Source: a virus
Strand: one strand, 5' to 3'
Virus record (IMG/VR): IMGVR_UViG_3300048928_000482
Span: 1-64,000 of that record
Length of the DNA: 64,000 bases
Under the pieces are notes generated by a model. The model saw nothing but the letters and a program-made list of their open reading frames with translations, was not told the origin of the DNA and made no database searches. Below are positions 1 through 8,564 of the stretch, one piece after another (the first letter of the stretch is position 1; the number at the start of each line of letters is the position of its first letter). A program made the translations under genes and the position numbers.

Positions 1-6
1 GTGGTG

Positions 7-42
7 CCGCCGCCCCGGGCCGTGGGGTGCCCGGGGCGGCGG
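7..42 (-). terminator. Strong stem-loop after the major tail protein gene
   Basis: A perfect 14-bp inverted repeat (7-20 paired with 29-42, 8-nt loop) starts 14 nt past the stop codon of the major tail protein gene. It has no T-tract in either direction, so it may terminate poorly or protect the 3' end of the abundant late transcript. Its position just after a highly expressed structural gene supports a transcript-end role, which is inferred. Confidence 0.6.
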
Positions 43-55
43 GTACTGGGGTGGG

Positions 56-568
56 TCAGGACGCGGCGACCGTGACGTCCTGGTGGTACTCCTGGATGTA
101 CAGGGGCCACATGCTGCGCAGCGTCGAGTTCGCCTCGACCGCCTGCCGACGCTTCTGCCCGACCTTCGCGACGATCACGTCCGTCTTCTGCGTCGTCGCC
201 GCGAACGCGGTCGTGTGAGGCAGCCCGTACCGGCGCGCGATCTTGATCGTCGCGCCCTCCACGAGCGCGTCGTTCGCGTCGTTGTAGTCCTCCGCGAGGG
301 GCGTGTTCGTGTTGTCGATCGCCGTGATCGACGACCCCGAGTACGACTTGCGGCCCGGCTGCTCAGCCGTGAACGTGTCGCACTCACGGTCGTCCGCGAT
401 CGCCGCCTGGTCCTGGCCCAGCACGAACCCGCCGGCCGTGATGTAGCAGGAGATGTCCTTGGCGGTGACCGCGGTCAGCTCGGTCACGATGGGCTCGGCA
501 CCGTCAGCGCCGATGTAGATCACCGTCTTGACGTTGCCGTCAGCCGGCGTGGAGGGGATGTTGCTCAT
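56..568 (-). CDS. Phage major tail (tube) protein
   Basis: A 170-residue protein expected to polymerise into the tail tube of a long-tailed siphovirus. Its sequence pattern (an N-terminal IGADGAEPIVTELTAVTAKD segment, an aspartate/threonine-rich centre and a basic C-terminal part) resembles actinophage tube proteins. Size and position support this: it lies last in the visible head-to-tail order, directly after the tail-completion genes, and is followed by a strong hairpin as is common for a highly expressed gene. The ATG lies 8 nt after AGGAGA and overlaps the upstream stop (ATGA). Tape-measure and other tail genes should lie left of the window. I recognise the family by pattern, not by a database search. 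Confidence 0.75.
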   Translation of the reverse strand: MSNIPSTPADGNVKTVIYIGADGAEPIVTELTAVTAKDISCYITAGGFVLGQDQAAIADDRECDTFTAEQPGRKSYSGSSITAIDNTNTPLAEDYNDANDALVEGATIKIARRYGLPHTTAFAATTQKTDVIVAKVGQKRRQAVEANSTLRSMWPLYIQEYHQDVTVAAS

Positions 569-801
569 GCGAGGTTCTCCTTCTCAGTGGCGACCTGCGG
601 CGCCTCCGGGGAGGTCGCCGACTGACGCGCCCGGATGGACGCGGGACTCATGTACGGCTTCATCGGGCGCTCGACGTGCGACGGCGGGTAGCGCTTGCTC
701 TTCACCGGGACCACGAGGCCTTTCGCGATGAGCGGGTGCTGCTCGGGCATGTCGAGTTCGTGCTTGGTCTCGGGGTCCTTGACGCGGACGTACGTGGTCA
801 C
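565..801 (-). CDS. Small phage protein before the major tail protein
   Basis: A 78-residue hydrophilic protein. The GTG at 801 was chosen because GGGAGG sits 6 nt upstream; a longer reading to 822 has no such site. It lies between the tail-terminator-like gene and the major tail gene and overlaps the latter by 4 nt. It begins VTTYVRVKDPETKHELD, resembling short proteins found beside tail tube genes in actinophages. There are no membrane segments or cysteines. The function is unknown; a neck or tail assembly role is only suggested by position. Confidence 0.6.
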   Translation of the reverse strand: MTTYVRVKDPETKHELDMPEQHPLIAKGLVVPVKSKRYPPSHVERPMKPYMSPASIRARQSATSPEAPQVATEKENLA

Positions 802-860
802 GGGCGCCTCCCTGGGCAGCACGAAGCCCCCGCAGATGGCGGGGTAGCGGTTGGGATTGG

Positions 861-1307
861 TCAGGCGGTGCGGGAGGCGGTCAGGACGAACTCACTGACC
901 GCGAAGATCGCCCGGGGGCCGTCCGTGAACGTCACGTCCGGGTCCTCATCCGGTCCGCGCGTGTTGTCCAGCAGCAGCGGGCCAGTCAGCCACCCCGCAG
1001 CGGCCGGACGAGACTGGTCCAGTGCCATCTCGGCAGCCGAAGCCAGCTCACGGGCAGCGGTCGAGGTGCGACCCACAGACGTCACACGCACACGGGTCAG
1101 ATGACCGTGAGCCGACGCACCCTCGGACCGGTCCAGCACACGAGGCAGGACCACGTGCAGCACGTAGTACGTGCTCGCCGGAGCCTTCGTGGAGCCAGTC
1201 GACGTGTCGTACGTGGTCGTGGTCACCGTTTGCGTACCGACCTGGACGGACGTGGGCAGCAGAGCCTTCACGGCAGCCGCCACATCCTGCGCGGTGCCCG
1301 CCATCAC
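861..1307 (-). CDS. Tail terminator/completion-like protein
   Basis: A 148-residue protein placed, as in other HK97-like siphophages, between the gp10-like protein and the tail tube gene. Proteins here usually cap the tail and join it to the head. The N-terminal helix (GTAQDVAAAVKALL) and the mixed alpha/beta pattern with a central arginine-rich strand fit the tail-terminator fold, but the match is loose. The start ATG overlaps the previous stop (ATGA), indicating translational coupling. Confidence rests mostly on gene order. Confidence 0.55.
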   Translation of the reverse strand: MMAGTAQDVAAAVKALLPTSVQVGTQTVTTTTYDTSTGSTKAPASTYYVLHVVLPRVLDRSEGASAHGHLTRVRVTSVGRTSTAARELASAAEMALDQSRPAAAGWLTGPLLLDNTRGPDEDPDVTFTDGPRAIFAVSEFVLTASRTA

Positions 1308-1675
1308 AGGCTCCCGAGGTAGTCATCCAGCGCCTTCATCAGCCGCGGCTCCTCGCTCTGGAGCGGGGCGTCGATGTCCAGCGTCCCGCCGCCACCGTTC
1401 GCACCACCGAAGTACGCGATGTTCGCGATCTCGCCGCCGCGGTCCTTGTCCGGGCCCACCTCGTACGCGGCCTCGCCGACCCTGTACGCCGAGTCGTACG
1501 AGATGCTGCGCGCGATCGACCGGAAGTGCCGGGACGCCTGAGCATCCGACACCATCTCGTCCTTCACCGACTGCGCGCCCTTCTTGAGGATCTTGTCGAC
1601 CTCAGGAAGCGCAGACGACGCGATCCGCCCCAGATCCGCGGACAACTCACGCAGGCCATCGATCTCGGCGACCAT
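1304..1675 (-). CDS. HK97 gp10-like head-tail/tail component
   Basis: A 123-residue protein of the HK97 gp10 type, which helps close the neck and attach the tail. The start MVAEIDGLRELSADLGRIAS and the following helix-rich region with EVDKILKKGAQSVKDEM are typical of the family, as are the length and the place before the terminator-like gene. The ATG at 1675 has GAGGAGG 6 nt upstream and overlaps the upstream stop codon (ATGA); the frame stays open further upstream but without a ribosome site. Confidence 0.7.
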   Translation of the reverse strand: MVAEIDGLRELSADLGRIASSALPEVDKILKKGAQSVKDEMVSDAQASRHFRSIARSISYDSAYRVGEAAYEVGPDKDRGGEIANIAYFGGANGGGGTLDIDAPLQSEEPRLMKALDDYLGSL

Positions 1676-1899
1676 CACGCCTCCTCGGGGGTCGGATGCG
1701 CCCACTTCCACCAGTTGCGCGCGTAGATCGCGCCGTATGCGAGCGCCGAGACGATGAACCCGTACTGGGTGGTCACGAGCGCGTAGACGATCCAGAGCAC
1801 CTGCGCTGCACAGCCGACAGCCCATCCCCACAGGGATCGGCGTCCGGCGAGCCAGATACCGAGGATCCCCACCGCTGCGAGGGAGTACGACCAGAGCAT
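1675..1899 (-). CDS. Small three-helix membrane protein inside the head-tail module
   Basis: A 74-residue protein, mostly hydrophobic, with about three predicted membrane segments (around residues 3-18, 22-42 and 45-60) and a short charged tail (WWKWAHPTPEEA). It overlaps the upstream gene by a TGATG and the downstream gene by an ATGA, so it is clearly embedded in the connector operon. It is not recognisable as a holin, and the lysis module is not in view. Candidates are a membrane factor in DNA entry or an unlinked accessory gene. No function is assigned. Confidence 0.6.
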   Translation of the reverse strand: MLWSYSLAAVGILGIWLAGRRSLWGWAVGCAAQVLWIVYALVTTQYGFIVSALAYGAIYARNWWKWAHPTPEEA

Positions 1900-2303
1900 C
1901 AGGACGGCATCCGATCGACGAACACGCGCTGAGCCGTCGCCATGGTCTTCGAGAACGGCGCAGTGATCCGCTCCTGCGTGCCGACCCGGGCCGCGTCGTA
2001 CGGGCATGCCGTCCACTCGACGACGTCACCGACCTCCGGGACGAACGCCCCGATCGGGAAGTGCACCGCGTACCGCTGCACCGTGTACTGGTGCTCACCG
2101 GCCTCCGGGGTCTGCTCGTACGCCTCGTACGTCTGGCTCTTCGCCCGACCCGCGTACACCTGCACACGCTCCCGCTGGCCTGTCACCGGGTTCTCGGGGG
2201 CGTCCGGATCCTCGCGCGTCACGGAGCACGTGTCGACCATCAGCGACTCGGCCAGGCGCCGGCCTTCCAGCAGTGCACCGGTGACGGCCTGCTGGAAGCT
2301 CAC
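1899..2303 (-). CDS. DUF6093-like phage head-tail stopper candidate
   Basis: A 134-residue protein. The start is the GTG at 2303, which overlaps the previous stop (GTGA); the longer open frame upstream runs through the neighbouring gene in another frame. Features such as the LMVDTCSVTRED segment and a beta-rich C-terminal half ending near the ITAPF segment resemble the DUF6093 group found in head-tail connector clusters of actinophages, where a head-closure or stopper function is expected. The assignment combines gene order and remembered family pattern. Confidence 0.6.
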   Translation of the reverse strand: MSFQQAVTGALLEGRRLAESLMVDTCSVTREDPDAPENPVTGQRERVQVYAGRAKSQTYEAYEQTPEAGEHQYTVQRYAVHFPIGAFVPEVGDVVEWTACPYDAARVGTQERITAPFSKTMATAQRVFVDRMPS

Positions 2304-2728
2304 AGCCACCACCACGGGTGCGGCGACGGCACGTCCGGTTCGAACCCCGGACGCGTCGAGAACGCCCCCGACGTCACCGAGGGCAGCAGATCCGACCACT
2401 CGCCGTCCGTGAGCCAGTCGTACGTGCCCGACCCCTCCCACCGGTCCGTCACCGACGCGTCATCCACCGAGCGGGTCGTCGACGTGCGGCCCGGGAGCGG
2501 CTGGTAGATCCGCCGGATGACCGCGTCCGACTCGACCCGGACCACGGTCGCGAGCGTCGGGTCGCCGAGCGCGATCTGGTCCTCGAGGATCAGACCAGCC
2601 CGGGCGAACCGCGCGACGATGATCGACTCGACGTCAGCCAGCCACGCACTGACCTGCGTGACCTCCGCCGGGTCGGAGATGGGGCGACCGAGCCGGTCGC
2701 TCACGTCCTGAACGGTTGCGTACGTCAC
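2300..2728 (-). CDS. Head-tail connector (gp6/gp15-like adaptor)
   Basis: A 142-residue adaptor expected to bind under the portal ring. The N-terminal helical part (TYATVQDVSDRLGRPI) and the following helices with VESIIVARF and VVRVESDAVIRRI are typical of small head-tail connector proteins immediately downstream of the major capsid gene. The start is a GTG with AAGGAGG a short distance upstream. The C-terminal tail is tryptophan-rich (PHPWWWL). It overlaps the next gene by 4 nt. Confidence 0.75.
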   Translation of the reverse strand: MTYATVQDVSDRLGRPISDPAEVTQVSAWLADVESIIVARFARAGLILEDQIALGDPTLATVVRVESDAVIRRIYQPLPGRTSTTRSVDDASVTDRWEGSGTYDWLTDGEWSDLLPSVTSGAFSTRPGFEPDVPSPHPWWWL

Positions 2729-2764
2729 GGCCGCCCCACCTCCTTCCCTCGGGTCAGACCGACG

Positions 2765-3985
2765 TCACGCTGCGTCGGTGTACGCGACGAAGGCACCCGC
2801 CGCGTCGGACTTCACGAAGCCGTAGTAGGCCTCGACGAGGAGGAGGACGAGGTTCTCCTGGAACGCCGAGTGCGTGACGCCGGCCTCGTCCACGTACGAC
2901 GCGGTGTCGGACACCTTGATCGTGATGTCCATGCCCTGACCCCACGCCGCCTGCGACCAGTCGCCGCCGATGGCCCGCAGGTTCGTGTCCAGCTCCGGGG
3001 TCTGCGTGACGACGACCGTCGGCGTGGTGCCACCGGTCAGACCGGAGCCGTCCGCGATGATCGGCGCCGCAGCCCCACCGAGGGCCGAGAGCGTGACCGT
3101 GTACGGGCCACCCGCCGAACCCGTGACGGTCGCCCCCGCCCACGGAGCTCCCAGTGCGCGCACCGCGGTCTGCACCGCGGAGTTCGCGGCGTTGTACGCC
3201 AGGGGGGCGGTCTTGACCCCTCCGATCTGGAGGGTGAACGTGCCACCGGTCGGGGTGCCGGTGATCGTGACGAGCTGGACGCGCGAGCCCGCACGACGGT
3301 ACGACCCGGACACGCCGCGGTTGAAGTAGGCCGGGTAGCCGATGAGGCTGCCCGTGTTGATGCCCTGCTGGGGGGCGTCGACCCACAGCGGGCGACCCTG
3401 GGTGTCCGTGGACAGCTTGAGGGTCGGGCGCAGACGCGGGTCGGCCGCGAAGCCGGTGAAGTCGAACCCGGCGTCCACGACCAGCTTCTCGCCGTTGACG
3501 AGGTCCGTGTAGGTCGAGCCAGTCGCCTGCGACGCCGTGCCGAGCTCGATCGACTGCGCGCCCTTGGTGAGGTAGTCCGCGAACGGTCCCGCGCCACCGG
3601 TGCGCAGGTCCTTGCCGTGGATCGCCGCGTAGTCGAACGCACGGGCGATGGCCACCGGGAGGTCCTGGCGGAGCTGGGCGTACAGGCCAGCCGGGTTGGA
3701 CCGGGCGACCTCGTCGGACACCGGGACGAGCAGCGCGACCTTCTTGCCGGTCATCTGCTTGATGCCGACGGCGCCGGCGCCGACGGGCTTCTGCCCGCCC
3801 TCGCTGACCCACCCGGCGGCGGGGATGTCCATGCTGACGGGGATCACCGTGTTCGCGGTGATCGACAGCGGGACTCGGCGGGCGAGCTGCTGGACCGCGG
3901 ACAGCTCCTCGGTCTTCTCGAAGATCGGGCCGGTGACGGTCGGGGGGAGGAGCGTGGGGTTCACGCTGGAGAGCAGGGTGGCCAT
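2765..3985 (-). CDS. HK97-fold major capsid protein with an inserted domain
   Basis: A 406-residue major capsid protein that assembles the icosahedral head. The N-arm and the segments GWVSEGGQKPVG, LLVPVSDEVARSNP and IGYPAYFNRGVSG, together with the C-terminal AWGQGMDITIKVSD and ENLVLLLVEAYYGFV, are typical of the HK97 fold. Between residues about 236 and 331 sits an extra beta-rich domain with GGTFTLQIGG, LAYNAANSAVQTAVRAL and GPYTVTL, a module also known as an add-on in actinophage virion proteins. It interrupts the capsid sequence between SYRRAGSRV and ELDTNLRAIGGDW and probably decorates the capsid surface. It lies directly after the scaffold gene. Confidence 0.92.
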   Translation of the reverse strand: MATLLSSVNPTLLPPTVTGPIFEKTEELSAVQQLARRVPLSITANTVIPVSMDIPAAGWVSEGGQKPVGAGAVGIKQMTGKKVALLVPVSDEVARSNPAGLYAQLRQDLPVAIARAFDYAAIHGKDLRTGGAGPFADYLTKGAQSIELGTASQATGSTYTDLVNGEKLVVDAGFDFTGFAADPRLRPTLKLSTDTQGRPLWVDAPQQGINTGSLIGYPAYFNRGVSGSYRRAGSRVQLVTITGTPTGGTFTLQIGGVKTAPLAYNAANSAVQTAVRALGAPWAGATVTGSAGGPYTVTLSALGGAAAPIIADGSGLTGGTTPTVVVTQTPELDTNLRAIGGDWSQAAWGQGMDITIKVSDTASYVDEAGVTHSAFQENLVLLLVEAYYGFVKSDAAGAFVAYTDAA

Positions 3986-4009
3986 GAGGGGCCCTTTCTG
4001 GGAGAGGGG

Positions 4010-4507
4010 CTACTTGCCCGTGAGCTGCTGGGTGAGGAAGCTGGCGAAGTCGCCCTCGGGGGTGCTGCCGGGCTGCTCGCGCCCGGATCCCTGGGTGAGG
4101 TCGGCTCGCGGTCCTGCCGGAGCGGTCTTGCCGATCGCGGCCAGGCGCTCGGCCTGGCGGGTGATCGTGTCCTCGTCGGTGCCGGTGAGGAACGTCTCGG
4201 CGTCCTCGTCGCTGATGCCGTGCTTGGCGGCGACGCGCCACCGCAGGGCCTCGGTCCGGGCGGTCTCGGCGTCCTTCTGAGCGGTCGCGAGGGCCTCGGC
4301 GGCCTTCTCGGCGTCCGTCTTCTGGGCGTCCTCGAACGCCTTCACACGCGCGGCGTACTCGGCGGCCGACTTCTCGGCGGCCTTGCGGGCCGCGCGCTCG
4401 GCGTCGAGGGCGCGCTTTCCGGCGTCGCCGAGGTCCGCGGCAGAGTCGCTCTGCTGCTCCTCGGTGGCGGTGGCCTGGGCGTCCTCAGTGGTGGTCTGCT
4501 CCGACAT
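4010..4507 (-). CDS. Phage scaffold protein
   Basis: A 165-residue, highly charged, Ala/Glu-rich protein with a long predicted coiled coil (about residues 20-95) and a short C-terminal segment (FASFLTQQLTGK). It fits the assembly scaffold that directs capsid polymerisation and then leaves the head. Position between the MuF-like gene and the major capsid gene is canonical. The ATG at 4507 (MSEQTTTED) has GGGAGA upstream; the frame extends further with no good ribosome site. Confidence 0.85.
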   Translation of the reverse strand: MSEQTTTEDAQATATEEQQSDSAADLGDAGKRALDAERAARKAAEKSAAEYAARVKAFEDAQKTDAEKAAEALATAQKDAETARTEALRWRVAAKHGISDEDAETFLTGTDEDTITRQAERLAAIGKTAPAGPRADLTQGSGREQPGSTPEGDFASFLTQQLTGK

Positions 4508-4576
4508 GGTTCTCCCAATCGCTGGGGTGTAGCCCGGCACCGCATCGCGCGGGACGGGAGTGTGTGGGCGCTGTGG

Positions 4577-5524
4577 TCAGCGCAGGTACCCGTTGACTCG
4601 CAGGAGCCGCAGGTAGTCGTCGCGATCCCGGGCGATCTGCTGGATCGTCTCCGGCATCAAGCGGGCACCACGACGGCCCGTAGCCGCACGCGACGCCGTG
4701 CCGCGCCTGGTGGTGTTCTCGGTCGTGATGAGGACGTTCCGGCCACCCACCTGGGCCGGCCGCATGCCCCGCCGAGCGTTCACGACCTGGTTCAGGTCGG
4801 CGCCGTTCCGGACCGCCTCAGCCCCGGCCTTCCCGAGCACCGCGTCCTGCTCGGCCTCCGTGAGAGAGTCGATGTACGCCTGCGGGTTCACGGTCAGGTC
4901 CGACCCGACCGACTCAGCCGCGGGGATGTGCCTGCAGTCGCAGCGCGGGTGGCGCTGGAAGCCAGCGGACTTCGGGTACCAGCGGCCCGCGAGGATCACG
5001 CACCGCGAGCACGACGGAGGGTTGAGCATCCGCACGTACCCGCCGACCGGGCGGACACCCATCCCCAGCGACTCGCCCTGACGTCCCGTGTCCGACAGAA
5101 CCGTGGACACCGCCTGAGCCAGCCACGAACCGCCCGAGTTGAGCGCCTGCGCGACTCCAGCGCCGGCCGCGACCCGCTCTCGGGAATGGGTAACCGCGCC
5201 GTACAGCAGCGAGTCGAGCGGACGTCCGTCGCCAGCGAAGCCGATCAGCGGGGCAGCGGAGGGTGTAGCGAACGCCGTCGCGGCACGCGCCTGACCCGTG
5301 TCCTCAAGAACCGCCGGGATGTACGCCAGCGCCCCCGCAGCGACACGCTCCTGCGACTCCTCCACACCAGCCAGGAGCAGGGGAGCGATCCGCAGCCACC
5401 CGGGGTCGAAGTCGGCACCGACCTGCCGCCACAGCACCAACGATCGGGCTACAGCGCGGCGCGACTCCCGCCGCTGAGCAGCCCCGTACTCACTCGCCGC
5501 CGACGGAAGCGCCTGCCGCAGCAT
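4577..5524 (-). CDS. MuF-like minor head protein
   Basis: A 315-residue protein between portal and scaffold genes, the usual place for MuF-type minor capsid proteins injected or packaged with the head. The middle contains a cysteine/histidine cluster (CSRCVILAGRWYP followed by RHPRCDCRH, about residues 172-200) shared by actinophage versions, consistent with a metal-binding fold. The C-terminal third is basic. GAGGTGA precedes the ATG, and the gene overlaps the portal gene end by 35 nt. No protease motif is clear, so a maturation-protease role is not claimed. Confidence 0.8.
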   Translation of the reverse strand: MLRQALPSAASEYGAAQRRESRRAVARSLVLWRQVGADFDPGWLRIAPLLLAGVEESQERVAAGALAYIPAVLEDTGQARAATAFATPSAAPLIGFAGDGRPLDSLLYGAVTHSRERVAAGAGVAQALNSGGSWLAQAVSTVLSDTGRQGESLGMGVRPVGGYVRMLNPPSCSRCVILAGRWYPKSAGFQRHPRCDCRHIPAAESVGSDLTVNPQAYIDSLTEAEQDAVLGKAGAEAVRNGADLNQVVNARRGMRPAQVGGRNVLITTENTTRRGTASRAATGRRGARLMPETIQQIARDRDDYLRLLRVNGYLR

Positions 5525-6866
5525 CCGTCACCTCAGACTGGTAGTAGTCGGGCAGCATCTCCCGCGCCTCGGCCCGCAGGTACTCCCGCTCCTGAGCCTT
5601 CCGGGCCTCAGACCAGCCGAGCTCGTCCCAGTACCCCTCACGGGACAGAACACCCGCCGCCCGCCGCTTCGCGAGGGCGTCCTCACGCTGCGACACCGTC
5701 GGAGTCGCCGGGTCGAACCACGTCGTCGCCACCTGCTCGCGCCGCCCGGTCGCCATCTGCAGAGCAATCGCACCAGCCCACCCGAACGTCGTCCCGACCT
5801 GCTCGTTCTGCTCCTCAACAGAGCGCGTGAGCTGGGCCTCGTCCGCCTTGATCGCACCCTCGGCCGGCGGGTTCGCCGTCTGGAGCCCGAAGTAGCGGCC
5901 CGGGAACCCGGTCACGATCGACGCCTGCGTGCCGTACATCTGCATCGACGTGTCGAAGTTCTTGAGGTCCGCCGCGGTGAGCTGACCGACCTTTGCGGTC
6001 TCCTTCGACAGGGTGTGGATCGCATCGAAGTACGCCTCGAACTGCGGGATCGGCTTGCCGTCGTCGCCGATGAAGTCACCCTTGGCGACGCCCGTCATCC
6101 ACATGCGGGGGATGCCGTGCGCCTCCTGCGCGAACTGCATGTTCGTCAGCGACCGAGCGGACGCGTCCACGAGCGGGATGACGTCGGACATCTGCGACTC
6201 GCCCGTCCACGCCCCCGACAGGCGCCGGTTCAGGTGCATCACGACCGGCACCGCACCGAGCCCGTGCGGGTCGCGGTCGACCTCGGACCAGCCGCCGACC
6301 GCGTCACGCTCGGCCCAGATCGTCTCGTTCGGCAGGTACAGCGTGACCTTCGTGGCGGACAGCGACGTCGTGGTGGTCGGTACGGCGAGTGCGTCGTCCC
6401 ACCCGTAGAACCGGCACGCCGAGGTCACCCGCTCGCGACGGACGTCGATGATCGCGTCCATCTCCCGCGGCGACTCCACCCGCACCCACGGCAGCGACGG
6501 GTCGTCCTCGTTAGCACCCACCGACATGAACGCACGCCCGTAGATCATCCGGTCCGCGTTGAACATCGCCGTGTGCGCCGACAGGTTCGACGCATCCCAG
6601 ATCGCGCGCAGCCGGCCATCATCCTGAGCCGACCCCGTCGACAGCGCGCGAACCTGCTGCCGGGAGTTGATCGTGTCCACCACGACCCGGCACCAGTTCG
6701 CGATCACCAGGAACCGGCGCATCTGCGGCGGGATCGCCATGCCGAGCTGCTCGACCCGCTGACGACCCAGGTAGTAGCGCAACAGGAGCTCGTCCTGGAA
6801 CGCGTTCGAGCCGAGGCGCAGCGAGTGCTTCTGGATCAGGGCCAGCTCTTCGGGGGACAGTGCCAC
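5490..6866 (-). CDS. Phage portal protein (SPP1 gp6-type)
   Basis: A 458-residue portal subunit; the dodecameric ring at one capsid vertex is the channel for DNA packaging and release. Recognisable blocks are RYYLGRQRVEQLGMAIPP, the VVDTINSRQQVRAL region and a C-terminal segment with PPAEGAIKADEAQL, all usual for the SPP1 gp6-like family. The start is a GTG preceded by AAGGGGG. It follows the large terminase by a 15-nt gap and overlaps the minor head gene. Confidence 0.9.
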   Translation of the reverse strand: MALSPEELALIQKHSLRLGSNAFQDELLLRYYLGRQRVEQLGMAIPPQMRRFLVIANWCRVVVDTINSRQQVRALSTGSAQDDGRLRAIWDASNLSAHTAMFNADRMIYGRAFMSVGANEDDPSLPWVRVESPREMDAIIDVRRERVTSACRFYGWDDALAVPTTTTSLSATKVTLYLPNETIWAERDAVGGWSEVDRDPHGLGAVPVVMHLNRRLSGAWTGESQMSDVIPLVDASARSLTNMQFAQEAHGIPRMWMTGVAKGDFIGDDGKPIPQFEAYFDAIHTLSKETAKVGQLTAADLKNFDTSMQMYGTQASIVTGFPGRYFGLQTANPPAEGAIKADEAQLTRSVEEQNEQVGTTFGWAGAIALQMATGRREQVATTWFDPATPTVSQREDALAKRRAAGVLSREGYWDELGWSEARKAQEREYLRAEAREMLPDYYQSEVTDAAAGASVGGE

Positions 6867-6881
6867 AGCGCCCCCTTCGGC

Positions 6882-8564
6882 TCATCTCGGCAGTCGGAAG
6901 TACGTCGGGCCCATCTCGGCCCAGCCCTCGGCGCGCTGGTCAGCGGCAGCCTCATGGGCGAGCACGTCCGTCATCAGGACGTCGATCTTCTGGTGGTCGG
7001 CCGGCTTGCCGAGGATGTACTTGTCCCCGGGCTTGGCGAGCATGATCGCGTTCGCCGCGTGCGTCGCCGCCGTCCGGTCATCGGTGTGCACCGTGGCACC
7101 CTCGGACAGGTCAGTGATGTACCGGTTCAGGGCCTGCCACATCCGGTCGATCTTGTAGGTAGGCCACTCCACGACGACGTCATCGCCGTGCGCGGTCGCC
7201 CACTCGTCGATTTCGGTGCGCCAGTCCTTCGGGTCGCAGTACATCCGCGCGACCTCGTACCGGGCGAAGATCTGCTCAACCGCGGCGCGAACCTCGGAGC
7301 GAGGAATCTTCGACCCGGGCCAGCGCTTCGGGTCCCAGATCGTCGGCCGCTCCTCGTCACCGACCGTGTAGGTCGGCGTGAACCGCAGGCCGGTCTCGTC
7401 CTCAGCGCGGATCGCCGTCCAGTCGCCCGATGTCGACCCGTCGAAGCCCAGGACGATGCGGTTCGTCGGCTCGCGGTCCACCGTCGCCGTGGTCCACAGG
7501 CCGTCGGGGATGAACGCGCCCGAGCCTTGCACTAGCCGGTTCCCGAAGAACCGCTCAGCCTGCGCGGGGTCCGTCTTGAGCAGCTCGGCGGCCTCGGCCT
7601 CGATCGAGTCGAGGTTCACCCACCACGAGCCCGCGTACACGTACTCGTGGATCTTCTGCCGGTCCACCTTGACCGTGTACCGCAGAGGCTTGCCGTCGTT
7701 GTGCCGCAGCACGTCGTCGGGGTTCCGGTAGAACACGAAGATGTCATCCGACCCGGACTCGAACACCTGCTGCGCGTAGGAGTTCGCTGCCGGGTCCCAC
7801 GCATTCGTCGTCGCGTGCGTCCGACCGCCCATGCCAGCAGCACCACGGCGTTGCGTCTCCGCGACGTTGATCATCCGGTTCTGCTTCGTGTACAGCCCGA
7901 CCTCGTCCTGCTCGGCGTCCGAGATCGGGTTGCCGAGGCGGGAGTTTGCCGACGCCGTCACCACGTCGATGCGGTCGAGGTCATCGTCGCCCGACAGCCC
8001 CAGGATCCGGATGAACCCCTCACGCACCGCCAGCAGGTCTCGCAGTGGGCCGAGCTTGATCATGGCCCGCAACGGCCGGTAGATGTTGTCCGCCTGATCT
8101 TCAGACGTCGCCGTGATCTGGATAAGCGGCGACGGGTGGCGCATCCCCATCGGCTCGCCCGGCAGGTACTCGTACTCCCAACCACACGGGCAGCCGTGGT
8201 CCTCGCACCGGTACACGTCGCCCGCAGCAGCCCACCCGGCGAACACCGACGGTCCGCACGCCTCAAACGCCACCTGCGACGCCGACCACGGACCCTTGCC
8301 GGTCTTCTGCGGCGCCACCACCAGCGTCTGCCGGTACACGAACGCCTGGTTCAGCACCGGCGGGTCATCCGGGCCCACATCGTCCGGGTGGACGAACACC
8401 GCGTCAGGGCGGATCCGGTACCGGTTCGCCGTGCACCAGAACTGCCAGTCCGACATCGACAACGGCTTTCCCCGCGTGAACCCGTCGGGCACCCGGCAGT
8501 GCTGTGTGATCCAGCCGTCAGCCAGGTCCCCGAGCGTGGGGAAGTCGACCAGGAACTCGCTCAC
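6882..8564 (-). CDS. terL: Terminase large subunit
   Basis: A 560-residue packaging motor. The ATPase domain has an atypical Walker A, APQKTGKG, at about residues 84-91, and a Walker-B-like QDEVG near 219. The C-terminal nuclease half starts around LGFDGSTSGDW (acidic residues about 375 and 381). A Cys-rich stretch, CEDHGCPCGWEYEYLPGEPM (about 120-139), is shared by a group of actinophage terminases. The GTG start overlaps the small-subunit stop (GTGA). Translocation of viral DNA into proheads and cleavage of concatemers are the expected activities. Confidence 0.92.
   Translation of the reverse strand: MSEFLVDFPTLGDLADGWITQHCRVPDGFTRGKPLSMSDWQFWCTANRYRIRPDAVFVHPDDVGPDDPPVLNQAFVYRQTLVVAPQKTGKGPWSASQVAFEACGPSVFAGWAAAGDVYRCEDHGCPCGWEYEYLPGEPMGMRHPSPLIQITATSEDQADNIYRPLRAMIKLGPLRDLLAVREGFIRILGLSGDDDLDRIDVVTASANSRLGNPISDAEQDEVGLYTKQNRMINVAETQRRGAAGMGGRTHATTNAWDPAANSYAQQVFESGSDDIFVFYRNPDDVLRHNDGKPLRYTVKVDRQKIHEYVYAGSWWVNLDSIEAEAAELLKTDPAQAERFFGNRLVQGSGAFIPDGLWTTATVDREPTNRIVLGFDGSTSGDWTAIRAEDETGLRFTPTYTVGDEERPTIWDPKRWPGSKIPRSEVRAAVEQIFARYEVARMYCDPKDWRTEIDEWATAHGDDVVVEWPTYKIDRMWQALNRYITDLSEGATVHTDDRTAATHAANAIMLAKPGDKYILGKPADHQKIDVLMTDVLAHEAAADQRAEGWAEMGPTYFRLPR

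Noticed and set aside
1675-1899. Holin call for the small membrane protein.
   Set aside because: No endolysin nearby, and its position is in the connector genes; topology alone is not enough.
2318-5830. A plus-strand frame of 1,170 codons.
   Set aside because: It is the complement-frame shadow of capsid, scaffold and MuF-like genes, Arg/Gly-rich with no family character; the minus-strand genes fit phage proteins and overlap properly.
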